Notes under the pieces: generated by a model | What the model saw: the letters and a program-made list of their open reading frames with translations, nothing else | What the model was told of the DNA's origin: nothing | Database searches by the model: none | Assembly (NCBI RefSeq): GCF_016808335.1 | Contig: NC_053141.1 | Coordinates: 7,616,797-7,680,796 of the forward strand | DNA length: 64,000 nt | From: Panicum virgatum | Taxonomy: Eukaryota > Streptophyta > Magnoliopsida > Poales > Poaceae | Reading direction: 5' to 3' | Part shown: piece after piece, positions 45,930 to 57,600 of the stretch | Position numbering within the stretch: the first letter of the stretch is position 1 | Layout: each line of letters begins with the position of its first letter | Program-made: the position numbers and the translations under genes

Positions 45930-47555
45930 CTAGACGCCTGGCACAGGAACGCGAAGGATGGGGCGGAGCAGGAGCCTGGATTTCCGGTGCGCGGTGATGC
46001 CGAACGCCTCGGTCATGTCGAGCTTGGCGCCGCCGGGCACCTCCCAGTCGAAGTGGAAGAGGAGGCTGGCGAGCGCGAGCTCCATGTTGGCCAGCCCAAA
46101 CCCCAGGCCAGGGCACATCCTCCGCCCGGCACCGAACGGCAGGAGCTCGTAGTCGGTGCCCTTGAAATCCGCCGCGCTTCCGCCGCCGGCCTCGAACCGC
46201 TCCGGCCGGAACGCGTCGGGGTCCCCCGGCCAGTAGCGCTCGTCGCGGCCCAGCGCCCATGCGTTCACCATCACCGTGATGCCCTGCGGCACGTCGTAGC
46301 CCAGCACGCGGCAGGGTTCCTGGCACGCCTGCGGGATCAGGAACGGCAGTGGCGTGTGCAGCCGGAGCGTCTCGCGGATGACGAGGGGCAGGTACTGGAG
46401 CCCCGCCTCCACGAGCTTCTCCTCCCGCACCGACCCGTGCGCGGCGAAGGCGCGTCGCACCTCCGCCGTCGCCCGCTCCATGACCTTGGGGTTCTGGACG
46501 AGCTCCGCCATGGCCCACTCCAGCGTCGGCGCTGTCGTCTCGCTGCCGGCGAAGATGTCCTGCGAGCAATCATACGGAGTGTCGATCTCTAAGTAATCGG
46601 TTCAGAACTAACGGATCGGAATGAATTGTTTGATGAGTTGAAGATTGCTTACAGTGATGGCGACTTTGATGACGTCCGTGTCGAGGGGGATCGGCAGCTC
46701 ACCATCCTTCTGTACCTTCAGCAGCACGTCGAGGAGGTCTTCGACCTCGCCGCCGTCGCCACGCTCCATCCTCTCCAGGTGGTCCTTGATGATTTCGTCG
46801 AGGATCCCGAACGAGGTTTGACGGATCTCCTCGCTGCGGCGCACGGCGCTGCTGAGCCAGCTGACGATCCGGGATGACGGCCACAGGTCGGCCGGGTTGA
46901 ACCCGGCGGCGAGCACGATGGCTTCGTCGAGCGCCCGCAGCAAGACCTCGCGGTCCTTGATCCGGTCGCCCATCGCAGCGCGCATCGTGGTGTCCGTGAT
47001 GAGCTCGGACAGCCGCTCGCGCATGTTCACGGCGCGAGACTCCGCCGCCGCGGCGGCGCACACGCGCAGCATGGCGGCAGCCTCCTCCTCGCGGACGGCG
47101 CGGAAGGAGTTGACGCGGCGCGCGCTGAGGAGCTTGGTGATGGTGATCCGGCGGAGCTGCCGCCAGTGGGCCCCGTAGGGCGCCATGATGATCCCCCGGC
47201 CGCCGTCGGTGAGCGCCCGCATGGTGGGGCTCATCGGCCGCGTCGCGAACACCGCGTCGTGCGTCCTCATCACCTCCCGCGCCGCCTCCCGGGACGACAC
47301 CACCAGCGTGGGCACCTCGCCGAGCTGGAGCAGCATGAGCGGCCCGTGGCGCCGCGCGAGGTCACGCATCGCGTGGTGCGGGAGCTTGCCGATCATGTGG
47401 TGCAGGCTGCCGATGATTGGCAGCTGCCATGGCCCCGGTGGTTGCCGCAGGCCGTGCTCGGGCGCCGCGGCGGAGCGCCGGCGCTTGGCGAGCAAGATGA
47501 CGAGCAGCGAGACGAGAGCTAATACGAGGTAGAGGCAGTGCTGGTGGTCTTCCAT
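45930..47555 (-). CDS. Cytochrome P450, CYP71-clan (copy C)
   Basis: Intact 510-aa gene. Exon 1 is 47555-46653 and exon 2 is 46559-45930, with a 93-bp phase-0 GT-AG intron. It is the block-2 counterpart of copy A and shares its 3' flank. The only protein difference from A is Leu38 to Gln, turning the LPPGPW hinge start into QPPGPW. This region positions the catalytic domain relative to the membrane anchor, so a mild folding effect is conceivable. The haem Cys450, ETLR and AGSETT motifs are unchanged. The ATG at 47555 is used because it is common to all copies; the open extension to 47582 is caused by a small local insertion. The TIR element, Stowaway and remnant downstream are the same as for copy A. 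Confidence 0.95.
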
Positions 47556-47627
47556 TGGTGTTGCTCCCAAGTCCCAATGCAAGCTCCTGGTGATTGGTGT
47601 GGCTTTGCTAGCTTAGTAAGCTGCAAC

Positions 47628-47634
47628 TTAAATA
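47628..47634 (-). promoter_or_regulatory. TATA-like box of P450 copy C
   Basis: TATTTAA on the minus strand, 73-79 bp upstream of the start codon; the spacing is slightly longer because of a small insertion in the leader. Confidence 0.55.
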
Positions 47635-50600
47635 GCAGAGCAGTGAGTGGTGGTTCTCCGTAACCTAAAATAATAAGCACTGAGGCTGAATTGTTTATTG
47701 GTGATTGTTTGCCAGGTGGTTACGTGGAAGTAGCAGTGTAGCACCCAACTCCAGCTATCTTGGGGTCAAACCATGTGCGCTCCCTGCATGTTGATTGCCT
47801 CGGAATAACCGCCACCATGTGACTTCATGCGACGACCGACGAGTCAAACGTCGAGACGGTGGTCGGGAATATTTCTACAGAAAAAAATATATTTCCTGAT
47901 TTTATATGGCCAATTACAACCAACTGTAGACAAGGACTACCTAGCAGCCTCCCTTAATTTCAACATTTTTAGATTCGTATTGTTCTCGAAATTCTCTAAT
48001 AACGGTATAGGTAATGATTTTGTGAAGCCATCAGGAAGTCATGTGCTCAAATTTTAGATTTTTGTGAGAAACTCGTTTAAGGATTGAAGCCAAATTTCAG
48101 AATTGAAGCCACATACGAAGCTTATGTCGGTTGGGCCGAACCAGTGGTCGGCCAAACCAGCACTGACTCCGTTTCCACTACTCTTCGGTCAAAATCTTGT
48201 GTGACGATGGCATAAGGTGTCCTTTTCCTATGCTGTCATTGCACTATATTTTTCAAGCTTCGGTGGACGACAAACAATCAATTAAAGAAGACGAAGAGAG
48301 AACTCTTCGATGTAATTTTATTTCTTTATATCGTTGTCCTTCTTTTATGCCACCAATTATTTACTTGATATGAATCAGATATGAGACACGTTATTGGTGT
48401 CTTTCTAAAGAAATAAAGAAGGCGTCGAAGATGAGGGTAAAGTACGTATCCTTACTGCCACGTATGCCCAATATTAATTTTGGCTTAGATGTCACGTGCA
48501 CGTATAAAAAGAATATTCTTGCCGCTGTCTTGTGCATCATCCTGTATGTTTACTTCTGATATACACGGCAGCTTCTTAACGCCCCGGCTCGAATGAGAAA
48601 TTGTTTGAGCAGGCTTCCGTTTCTCATAACTTCCTATGATATTTGTTACTTAAAGAAATATATATATATATATATATATATTATCAGCCATTTTAACTTT
48701 TCTATAGTTAAAACTATGCATCTACGTATATATTTATGCCTAGATGTATAAGTAAAATCTATGAATCCTGAAAAACTAAAGTATCGATATTTCATACACC
48801 GGCTAGTAAATACTATACCCTAGGATTCTCCGTAGCTTAATGTCTAACAGTCAAGACAAAGGGATCGGTTGGGATATGTTTTGCAACCATATTTTAGGTA
48901 GCCGCCAGCACCATGTTTTATCGGAAGATTCGTGTTTTGTTCCCCTAATAGTTAGCTAATTTATTTTGAATACAATATCAGAGCGGGCAACACGCGCGCT
49001 CGGCTGTTGCAACATGTGTCGGGTCTTTTCCTTTTATAACTAGTCAATGACGCGCGCGTTCATATTTGATGACAATGATTGTGGTTATCATATTCAGCAG
49101 CCTAAGAATTCTTTAATTAGGAGACGCTTATTATGTACGGAAAACACATAAACGTGAAGAATTCAAAGGCACCGAGATAAACGTGAAGAGTGTAGTTATT
49201 GCACGTTGCATTCTCCCCGACGACAGATGATACAATAATCGCACAAAGCAGCAGCAGGTCAATACAGAAAAGAAGAAAACGATTTAGAAGTCCTCGGCCC
49301 TGGAGGGGGGAGCCTATTCAATAGACGTATCAGAAGCTTGGTAAATTTTACAATTAACCATTCATTTTTGGATTGGGTACTCATACTTTTGCAAATCTCC
49401 CTCTCACTCCCCCTGCGTCCCCCTTGAATGTCGATTCGGTAGTTCAGATTAAAGTTTGCATGGAGAAATTGGTGATGTAGATATATATCGCTGAAGATTT
49501 CAAAATCTACAGGAAGCCACTACTATACTACTGTTTCCGTTTGCTCGCGAACGGAAGGTTGCCACCTTCCTGTCACCATGGTAGTGCTTGGCTGCTTGCG
49601 ATGCCTTCTCTTTACGCGCGTGGAGTGCTGGCGTGTGCTTCCTCTCATTCAAAAGCGGCGTCCCACACGTGGGCCCAACAGGAAGCAGCCAGCGTGTCGT
49701 CACTGCGACAGTGCCTGCGGAACTAATCGCTATCATCGGTGGCGGAGCTGGTGTATATCCACGGCTAGGGCCACTATTTGATGAGCGATCAAATACGTAT
49801 CGGATTTCTTAAAACCTACTGCCTCCTGTACGCACCGCAGCTCACGGAGCTTCTCAGCTCTTCGCGCGCCGCCAAGTCGATCCATAAAGCCAGCTAGAGT
49901 CAGCACGCCCAAGAGCAAGTCCAAATACCATGTGGTGGGCCCCATATTTGCATGCAATATTTTTATCCAAACAAAAAAAATACTCTATTTCACAAATTAT
50001 TCATCTAAACTGAATTTCGATTGCACCGCTGTGTTTTTTACAATGAGATCTTCCAAACTAGACCACACTTAACTATATTTAGATGATATTTTGTATAAAC
50101 TATTTTTAGTTTATTTCAAAATAATGTTTTCTAAAATATTTTATTTTGTTCTGAAATATTTTTTTAAGTCTCCGACCAACTTCTATTTTTGACAGAATAC
50201 ATTCGGAATGAAATTTTTCTTTCCGTTGAACCTTTTTATTTGTTTTCAACTTATTTATATTTTTAGGTGGAACAATATTTGTAATAAAATTTGTTCTAGC
50301 TTCATCAAAGTGTTTCAATTTAAAAAACATACAAATATATTTAAATATTATCTTATTTTGAAGATATTAAATATAATAATGTAATTTAAATAAAATTTTA
50401 AAAGTGTTTTTTATGTTATATGCTTCTTTTACTGAGTGCATATGCTAATCTTAATTAATATGTCCATATGCGGGTCATAGCAATTCCCGCAATACGTGCA
50501 TGCAACAGTGATGGTAGTCGTGATCTGCAATAACGTGGCAGGCTAGCAGCAGGTCGTGCGCGCTAAGAATAGAAATCCTCTTCTCTCACAGTCTCACCCC

Positions 50601-50865
50601 GGTTTCCCATCCCTATCTATGCCACTACTCAGGCTCACTGCAATGAATGGATGGAGGCGTCGGCACGAGGTCGAGCACCAACAAGCAGCTCGTGCGGAGA
50701 TGCGCGGGGGAGAAGGTGGAGGAGGGGCATTGGTGTGCAATGGCAATGCCCGGTCCTTAATCCAATGCCTCCTCCTCTAAAACCCTACACATTTAGATCT
50801 CGACGCCGCAACGGGCTTCTCCACGGTGATGCGAGGTACTCTTTTGTCCAGCATCTACGGAGTTT
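47635..50865. other. AT-rich upstream flank of P450-C, no gene seen
   Basis: Colinear with 4777-7926, including a (TA)n run near 48660. Short open frames are the same non-coding ones as in block 1. Confidence 0.6.
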
Positions 50866-50870
50866 GCTTC

Positions 50871-53800
50871 TGTAACATCCTAAAAAAATTCACCAAAACA
50901 AATCACTTGCTAAAAATAATTTTCAAAACTTTTTCGTCGCTGAGCTCGACTCGTTTCAGAATCTTTTTCCGTCCGAGCTCCTAATCTCCCAAAATCCTTC
51001 CCGGCGTTTCGCCGCCCGACACCGAAATCAATTGCCGTCACTTCTCTTTCTTTTCCTCGTCCCGCGCGTTGCGCTGCGTGCCGCCCGACCGCCGCGCGTG
51101 CTCGATCAACCCCGCGGTCACCGCCGTGCGTGGTCGACCGTCGCCGCGAATCCCGCCGACAGCCGCTCTCTCTCTTTTTCCTCCCTCTCTTCTTTTTCTT
51201 CTTCTCTTTCCCTTTTTTCTTTTTCTTCTTTTCTTTTTCTCCCTCCTTCTCCTTTCTTCTTCATTCTCTTTCCTCCTTCCTGCTTCCTGTCCACGCGCAC
51301 GCGTGCCCCTGCTCCCACGTGAACCACGCGCCCGGATGCTTGCCGCGCCGCCCGTCGTCAAGCACAGCGCCGCCTCCCCCTCTCGCGCCAGCCCGAGCCG
51401 CCCCGTCACCCTGTGCCGCCTCGCCGCTCCGCGACGCTCCGAACGCCATTAATGGCGACGAGCTGCCCCACTGGTCGCCCGACGCGCCCCGTCCTCCCCA
51501 CCGCCTTACCCCGCCTATAAATAGGCTCCTCGCGCAGCCCTGACCTCCATCACCGCCCTCGCCACCGCGTGCCCCCTCCCCTAGCCCGCAGCGCCGCCGC
51601 CACGCATGCCTCCGCCCGCCGCCGCAGGCCACTGTCGCGACGCCTGCTCGCTCCATCCCAGCCCAAGGTGAGAAGGGCAATAGAATGACCTCGCTCCCCT
51701 CGTCATTTTCCCCCTTGCCCTAGCCGCCACCGGGCCCCGCAGCGCCGGCGCCACGCACGCCGGCCGCCGCCCGCCACCGTGGCGCCGCCTCTACAGGCCG
51801 CCACCACCCAAATCGAGGAGGGGAATCGATCGCCCATGTCGCCCTCCGCCTTTTCCCCCTCCTCCCGGCCGCTGCCGTGCCCAGGGCCGCCGGCGGGAGC
51901 CGGCGCCGGCGCCCCCTCCTCTATTCCCCACGGGAGGGAGGAAGAAGAAGGGCAGATTTTCCCAAAACCCCATCCCTTCCTTTCTATTATATTAAGAGCC
52001 CCCCTCTCTATTTCCTTTTAAAAGAAACCCCCTCCATCTTTAATTATTCCAAATCAACCCTTCCACCATTCAAGATAATTACCAATCGGTCCTTGCACAT
52101 TTCCAGAGTAGCTCGGATGTTTTCCAAAATTATAATCAAGTCCTTTCACTCTCAAAACTAATTACAAATAAGCCCCTGGATCCTTATTTAACCTTAAACC
52201 CCTCCCCGACCTATCATTTCATGCGCCTAAAATCCTCTAATCACCCCGAAACTTTACCACACCATTTCTAATATATTTTTAGCCGTACCATTAGAAAATC
52301 TCCTGAAGATATTATTCCCATCTCCATATATTAACCTTCTCCGATTCGAGCTCAACGATAAAACATTTATTCCTTTTTCTTTATTGTGTGTTTGTTTGTG
52401 TGTGCCGTAGATACCGGTGCGAACGAGGGAGAACCTGTCGAGGAGTTCGCCGAGCAGTACCGCGAGCCGGAGGCTGAAGAACCGTACCGTGAGCAAGAAC
52501 TCCCGGAAGGCTTTGAAGACGGCAAGTTCAATCTCATCCTTTGATTACATATTTAACCCGGTTTTATAAACACAACCTATCGGCCGTTTTACAAACTTGC
52601 ATATGTTTTGATTGCTGAAAACATGGTTGGATAGCCACCCCTTGATTTGTTATAACCATTCATTGGCCACCTTGATTAATGTCTAAATACGAGTTAATCT
52701 ATTTGAATGTTAATCGTTGCTAGAATGCCGATTAGGATCTTGTGCTCATTTTAATTACACTAAAAAAATGGTTACAACCTGTTTTATAAAAAGGAAAATG
52801 TGTGAGTTTTGTGAAAGGTAAGTGGGTTATAAAAGAATAGAATTGTTAAGATGGGATGGGTGGATGGCATTTCTGTGTGAACTGTCATATAGGAGGCTCG
52901 TACCTTTATGGTTGAGCAAGAAGGTTGGGAGATATCAATCCCGTCATAATTAAGGACCGAATTGATGTGTCATCTTGCCTAACTCAACTATCGTGCAAAC
53001 CACTCGACCGTTGTGTGTGGCAACGGCTTAGCATAAAATCAACTAGTTAGTCTGATAGCCATCAGGAGAGCTGAGAGCAACGGGTGACCAAGGAGAAGGG
53101 ATAAGGTCGTGGTGACTTATGACCCAGTTAAACCTCAGTAATAGGTCAATGGCCTCTTGGTGAAGTCCGTGTTGGCTAGTCAGGTCTAGCTAAGGTGGGT
53201 AATGGCTTTGTTGGAATCTACACCGACACTAAGGTGATCGTGCTGTGGTACCCCACTTGTGGGTAAAGTTGCACACCTCTGCAGAGTGTAAAACCTATTC
53301 GAATAGCCGTGCCCACGGTATTGGGCGAGTTACGGTTTGGTCACACAACTAGACTTTTGGGAGGGATGTTTCCGTGGTGTGAGTTGTTTTGGGAAGGTGT
53401 CTGGCAGTTGTGCCGTGAACTACTGCGGATGGGGAGTCCGGTAGCAATAAAACTTGGATCCTTTGTGTAGGACCAACCCCACTCCTTATTCGGTTAAGTA
53501 AGAAACTGTTTTAAGAAAACTCTTTTCGAAAATAAACCCTTGCATGTGTAAGATCTAGCTTTACCTAAAATAACCCTCAGCTTTATGCTTGATTTATCCT
53601 GTGCATATATGTGTTACCCCCTTCGTGGATGGGGTTGGACTTGTTGAGTACTTTCGTACTAACCCGATATATATTTGTGGTTTTTCTTCAGAAGAAGATC
53701 CGGACTTCGCAATTTAAGACGTTGAGTAGAGGTTGCGTCCGCGCCCAACCTTGCCTGTGGTGTTTGCCCTCTACAAGATGCTTCTGCTAGCGCATTACTC

Positions 53801-54001
53801 GGAGTCCGAGCTGGAAACCGTCTGGGTCGTGCTTTGGTGTATCACTGTAGCTGTTTTATTACTTATTATCGTTTGTATCGAGTGTCCGCCTCCTCGGAGG
53901 TTTGTACGGTGACTGAACCATCTGTTGAATAAATGTGTTATCAGCCTCCTGAGACTGATATTTATATCACATTTAGTCTCTACTTATGTGGGGACGCCTC
54001 A
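50871..54001 (+). repeat. 5' LTR of the chromovirus
   Basis: 3131 bp, TGTAACATCC to ACGCCTCA. Contains TATAAATA (51516-51523), the donor-like AAG|GTGAGA at 51667/51668 and the 111-nt open segment (52411-52521). The downstream acidic tail is interrupted here by a TAA not seen in the other two LTR copies. Confidence 0.95.
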
Positions 54002-54003
54002 GG

Positions 54004-54015
54004 TGGTATCAGAGC
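54004..54015 (+). promoter_or_regulatory. Primer binding site (tRNA-iMet)
   Basis: TGGTATCAGAGC starts 2 bp after the 5' LTR. This is the standard plant initiator-tRNA-Met primer site for minus-strand DNA synthesis. Confidence 0.95.
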
Positions 54016-54141
54016 CGTAGGTTGGCCGTAGGACGTGACCCTAAGGATCGAGGACCTCTTCTAAGCCATTTTCCCTAGGACTTTCCCTGCCTAGTCCATC
54101 TTTCCACACAACATTTACCTTTGGCCTTTGCCTGGTTCCAG

Positions 54142-54865
54142 ATGGCTGACGACGAATGGAGTGGCGGAATCTGCCCCGCAGAGCCTGGCCTCCCTAAGTT
54201 GTTGCTACTCAACCTGGAATGCGTCGGAGTTGTGGACCCACCGGAGTATATCTACCGGGAGTACGACTCCAGGAGCACCCTTCGGTGCGACATGATGATC
54301 TTCGTGGGCAAGAGCACCCGCTATCCCAACGTGGAACTCTGGTTCATCTCCACCACTGGCTTTTGCTTCCCAGACACCTACCGAAAGGCTGCCCGAAAAG
54401 CCCTGCGACGTCTGCGTGTGGTTTACAAGCATCATCTCCAACAGACTCCTATGGGATTTTTCCCACCTACTAGAGGAAGAGGACGCACATGGATTGCTCA
54501 GATGAGAGGACTTGGAAGGGAAGAAGAAGAATTTGAAGATACGGTCTCCCCACCTATGCATCTACCTCACCGGCTTGGACCAACTCTACCAAGAACAAGC
54601 GGCACAACTGAAGCACCAAATCCGCAGGGCAGAAAAGGCAATTCAAGATATGGAATTACGACGAAAAAGAGACATACAAGCCGAGAACTCTCTAGCCGCT
54701 CTCCAAGCCCAATGGCAAAACCATGAGGCTCCCAGGACAGAAGCTGGGATGCTAGAAGAAGAACCCGAAGAAACCCATTGGGATAAGGGTACTCAGACCG
54801 AAGATGAAGAGCACTACCTTCCACCAAAGAAGCGCCGCACCAGGTTTGAGGAAGCATCCCCATGA
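54142..54865 (+). pseudogene. Accessory ORF 1 of the chromovirus (frameshifted)
   Basis: The ATG at 54142 follows directly after a splice-acceptor-like TTCCAG. The frame runs to about 54540, then continues in the +1 frame to a stop at 54863-54865. It is clearly homologous to accessory ORF 2: both begin MA-D/E-D-x-W, and share GIC, the TLRC motif, a RYP motif, a DTY motif and a TPM-x-FFPP motif, followed by a LDQL(Y/F)xEQA coiled-coil start. The function is unknown; the domain is not a standard Gag or Pol domain. The C-terminal half is a charged coiled coil ending in a KKRRTR basic patch. The frameshift means this copy is broken. Confidence 0.7.
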
Positions 54866-55014
54866 GTAGAGAGTAGTATGTCCAGGCTAGAACCGCTATC
54901 TTAATAATGTATCCATGAACCATGTACCCAACCCTGTGATGAAATAAAGACCGTCTATCCCCTTTTGTATCTAAGTATTTGTGAAAAGCTTGTTCACCCT
55001 ATCTTTGTTTTTAG

Positions 55015-55887
55015 ATGGCTGAGGATGGTTGGGCCCAGGGCATTTGCCAAGCTGCACATGGCTTTCCCAACCTTTTGATCAATGCCCTAGAGAGCCTTGG
55101 CGTTACGGAACGCCCAAGGTACTACAGCAGGGAGTACAAGCACCACGGTACCCTCCGCTGCATGGTGATCCTGGTCATCGCCAAAAGTGACCGCTACCCC
55201 GACATCCAGCCATGGCAAGTGACTGCCACTGGATTTATTTACCAAGACACTTATCCCTTGGTCATCAGGAAGGCACCCCGTTACCTGTGCCGGATTTTTG
55301 AAGGACATCTCGCCCCTACCCCAATGAGATTCTTTCCTCCGGCCATCAGAACCCCAGTTTGGGAAGCTCGCATGAGGAGCCTGGAATGGCGCCGCCATGA
55401 AGAGGATCCCCTGTACCAAGTGGCTACTTACCTAGCCTCCTTGGATCAGCTCTTTGACGAGCAAGCCAGCATCCTCAGGGAGCAGACCCTCTGGGCCGAG
55501 CGAGCAGAGCTCGCGGTAAGGATGCATCAGATTAGGGTGTCCCAAGCCGAGGCAAGAGCCGTAGCCACGGTCAGTAGCGAAGCAGTTGCCCAGGAGAGCC
55601 TCAAGCAGGCCCGGGACCGACGTATGCAAGAATGGACCAAAAGTGAAACGCCAGTCCCAGCAATTGGGGAAAACCATATTCTACTTGGGATGCCCATCAT
55701 AGGATGGGGACCACTCTTGCGAAGCCCACAAGTCCCACCAGAGAATACTGAAGTGCCTACTGCCGCCGTTGAAGAAGAAGCTGTTGAGCAACCCCGAGAA
55801 AATGGAAACCTAGAGGACGGCGAGCAAGGACTATTCATTCCCCTAGAGGCACACTCCATCTCGGAAGAAGGCTTGCCCGGCGAGTAG
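55015..55887 (+). CDS. Accessory ORF 2 of the chromovirus (intact, 290 aa)
   Basis: An intact frame in an element whose other genes are all broken. The ATG at 55015 directly follows a pyrimidine-rich CTTTGTTTTTAG. The N-terminal about 130 residues are homologous to accessory ORF 1 (TLRC, RYPDIQPW, DTYP and TPMRFFPP landmarks). Residues about 140-210 form a probable coiled coil (LDQLFDEQASILREQ onwards), and the C-terminus is acidic. There is no zinc knuckle, protease or membrane segment. It lies between the primer site and gag, where most chromoviruses have only leader sequence. The function is unknown; a Gag-interacting or RNA-handling role is speculation. Confidence 0.7.
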   Translation: MAEDGWAQGICQAAHGFPNLLINALESLGVTERPRYYSREYKHHGTLRCMVILVIAKSDRYPDIQPWQVTATGFIYQDTYPLVIRKAPRYLCRIFEGHLAPTPMRFFPPAIRTPVWEARMRSLEWRRHEEDPLYQVATYLASLDQLFDEQASILREQTLWAERAELAVRMHQIRVSQAEARAVATVSSEAVAQESLKQARDRRMQEWTKSETPVPAIGENHILLGMPIIGWGPLLRSPQVPPENTEVPTAAVEEEAVEQPRENGNLEDGEQGLFIPLEAHSISEEGLPGE

Positions 55888-56185
55888 CATGCCCCGAAGC
55901 CACCCTAGAAATAGCCCCCAGCCCTTTGGTTTAAATTGTACCCTTAGTGGTGACCTTTGTACCCGGTCATGTAGTACACGTTTCGGTCTCACCCCAGTGT
56001 TGTACCCCCTTACAGTAATGAAGTTGTTTGTGTCTGTTGTTTGCTTGTCTGTGTGCTTGTTGCTAGCTAGTGTACTTTTCGGTAGGAGAAAGATTCTGCC
56101 TTTTTTAAAAAAAAATACAAATTAAATAACTTAAACATCACTTAATCCTAATCCCAGTCTCACAAAGACTCTATCCAATCTACAG
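55888..56185 (+). other. Leader between accessory ORF 2 and gag
   Basis: About 300 bp of non-coding DNA ending in CCAATCTACAG immediately before the gag ATG. It includes a TTTTTTAAAAAAAAA tract at about 56100-56115. Confidence 0.5.
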
Positions 56186-57600
56186 ATGTCTTCCTGACGT
56201 GGTTCAAGAGCCTCTCACAGTCAGACCCCTGCAGCCCCTGGCGCAGGAGGGCCGCAAGATGAGCATGGACAAGACCGAAACCAGAAGGAGCAGGAGGTAG
56301 ACCAGCAAGGAAAAGGAAGCCAAGGGGAAATGCCACTGCCACCACCACCATCCCTCGGGGACCTGGCACAGATAATACACAATCAGACTCTCATACTGGA
56401 AACCCTGGCCAATGCCCTCGTCAATAAGCGGCCAAGAGAGCAGACCATGAATGACAAGCTGACAGCTTTCCTGAGAACCAAGCCACCAACATTTGCCGGA
56501 TCCAGCAACTCCTTGGAGGCAGATGACTGGCTGCGTGTGATCCAGAGGAAGCTCGAGCCGTTCGAGTGCCAAGATCGAGACAAGGTTCTCCTGGCCGCTC
56601 ACCAAATCACCGGAACTGCCTTAGCTTGGTGGGAGAATTACTGTGCTGCTGTCGAAGATGCCTCCACCATCACTTGGAAGGAATTTGTGAAGAAGTTCCG
56701 CCACTATCATATCCCCCCGGCCACCATGAAGCGCAAGGCGGATGAGTTCCGCGAACTGCAGCAAGAAAGCATATTAGTAGAAGAGTACACCTACCAGTTC
56801 ATGAAGCTGGCCCGCTATGCACCCGAGGAAGTGGATAAGGATGAAAAGAAGTAGGACATGTTCAAGAAAGGATTGAGCCCAGAACTCCGGACCTTGCTTA
56901 CCCCTCAGATATACCCGGACTTCAATACTCTGATGAACATGGCCATTCTCACAGAAAGGGCCAAAGCTGAAGAATGGAAGGAAAACAAGCACAAGTTCCT
57001 AGAAAGCAAGGCCCACCAGCAGGTCTGCTTCCAGAAACCAAGAAGCTCCAGCTATACTGCACCAAGATCTCAGGCCCCAATACAGTATAGGACCCAGTCC
57101 CAAGTGACAGGCCCCCAGGCCCCTAACACACAGTTCAGAAACCAGAACCCCATGAAGGCCCCGTAGAGCAATGCAAGCCAAGTCACCCCCAACAACAACA
57201 ATGCTGGAGCTTGTTTCAACTGCAGTGAGACAGGACATTACATTGCCAACTGCCCATATGCCAAAAATAAGCCTGCTGCATCGACATTCTCCAACTCGGT
57301 GAATGGGCCTAGGCCACCTGTATCCAGAGCCAACCGTGTCCCCATCGGCAGCAACAACAAGGGCAACAACAACAACAGCCAGCAGCCTTATGGACGAGCC
57401 CGCGTCAACCACATCAACGCACAGGAGGCTCATGGTGCACAAGGAGTGGTACTTGGTGAGTTCCTAGTCAGCTCAACTCTGGCAACAGTATTATTTGATT
57501 CTGGAGCATCACACTCATTCATATCGTCAAGATTTGTGGATAAACATAAAATACCTACGGTACTACTAAAACACCCCTATTAACCTGAACGCCTGGAGGT
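56186..57600 (+). pseudogene. Chromovirus gag and protease region, broken
   Basis: Gag starts at ATG 56186 and stays in one frame, with stops at 56195-56197, 56852-56854 and 57164-57166. The capsid-like retrotransposon-gag domain lies at about 56440-56850 (landmarks WLRVIQRKLEPFEC, TALAWW and FRHYHIPP). A CCHC zinc knuckle CFNCSETGHYIANC lies at 57212-57253 for nucleic-acid binding. The aspartic protease active site DSGAS is at 57497-57511, in the same frame. A frameshift near 57585 separates it from the rest of the protease domain. Expected product: structural core and polyprotein-processing enzyme. This copy encodes only fragments. Confidence 0.9.
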
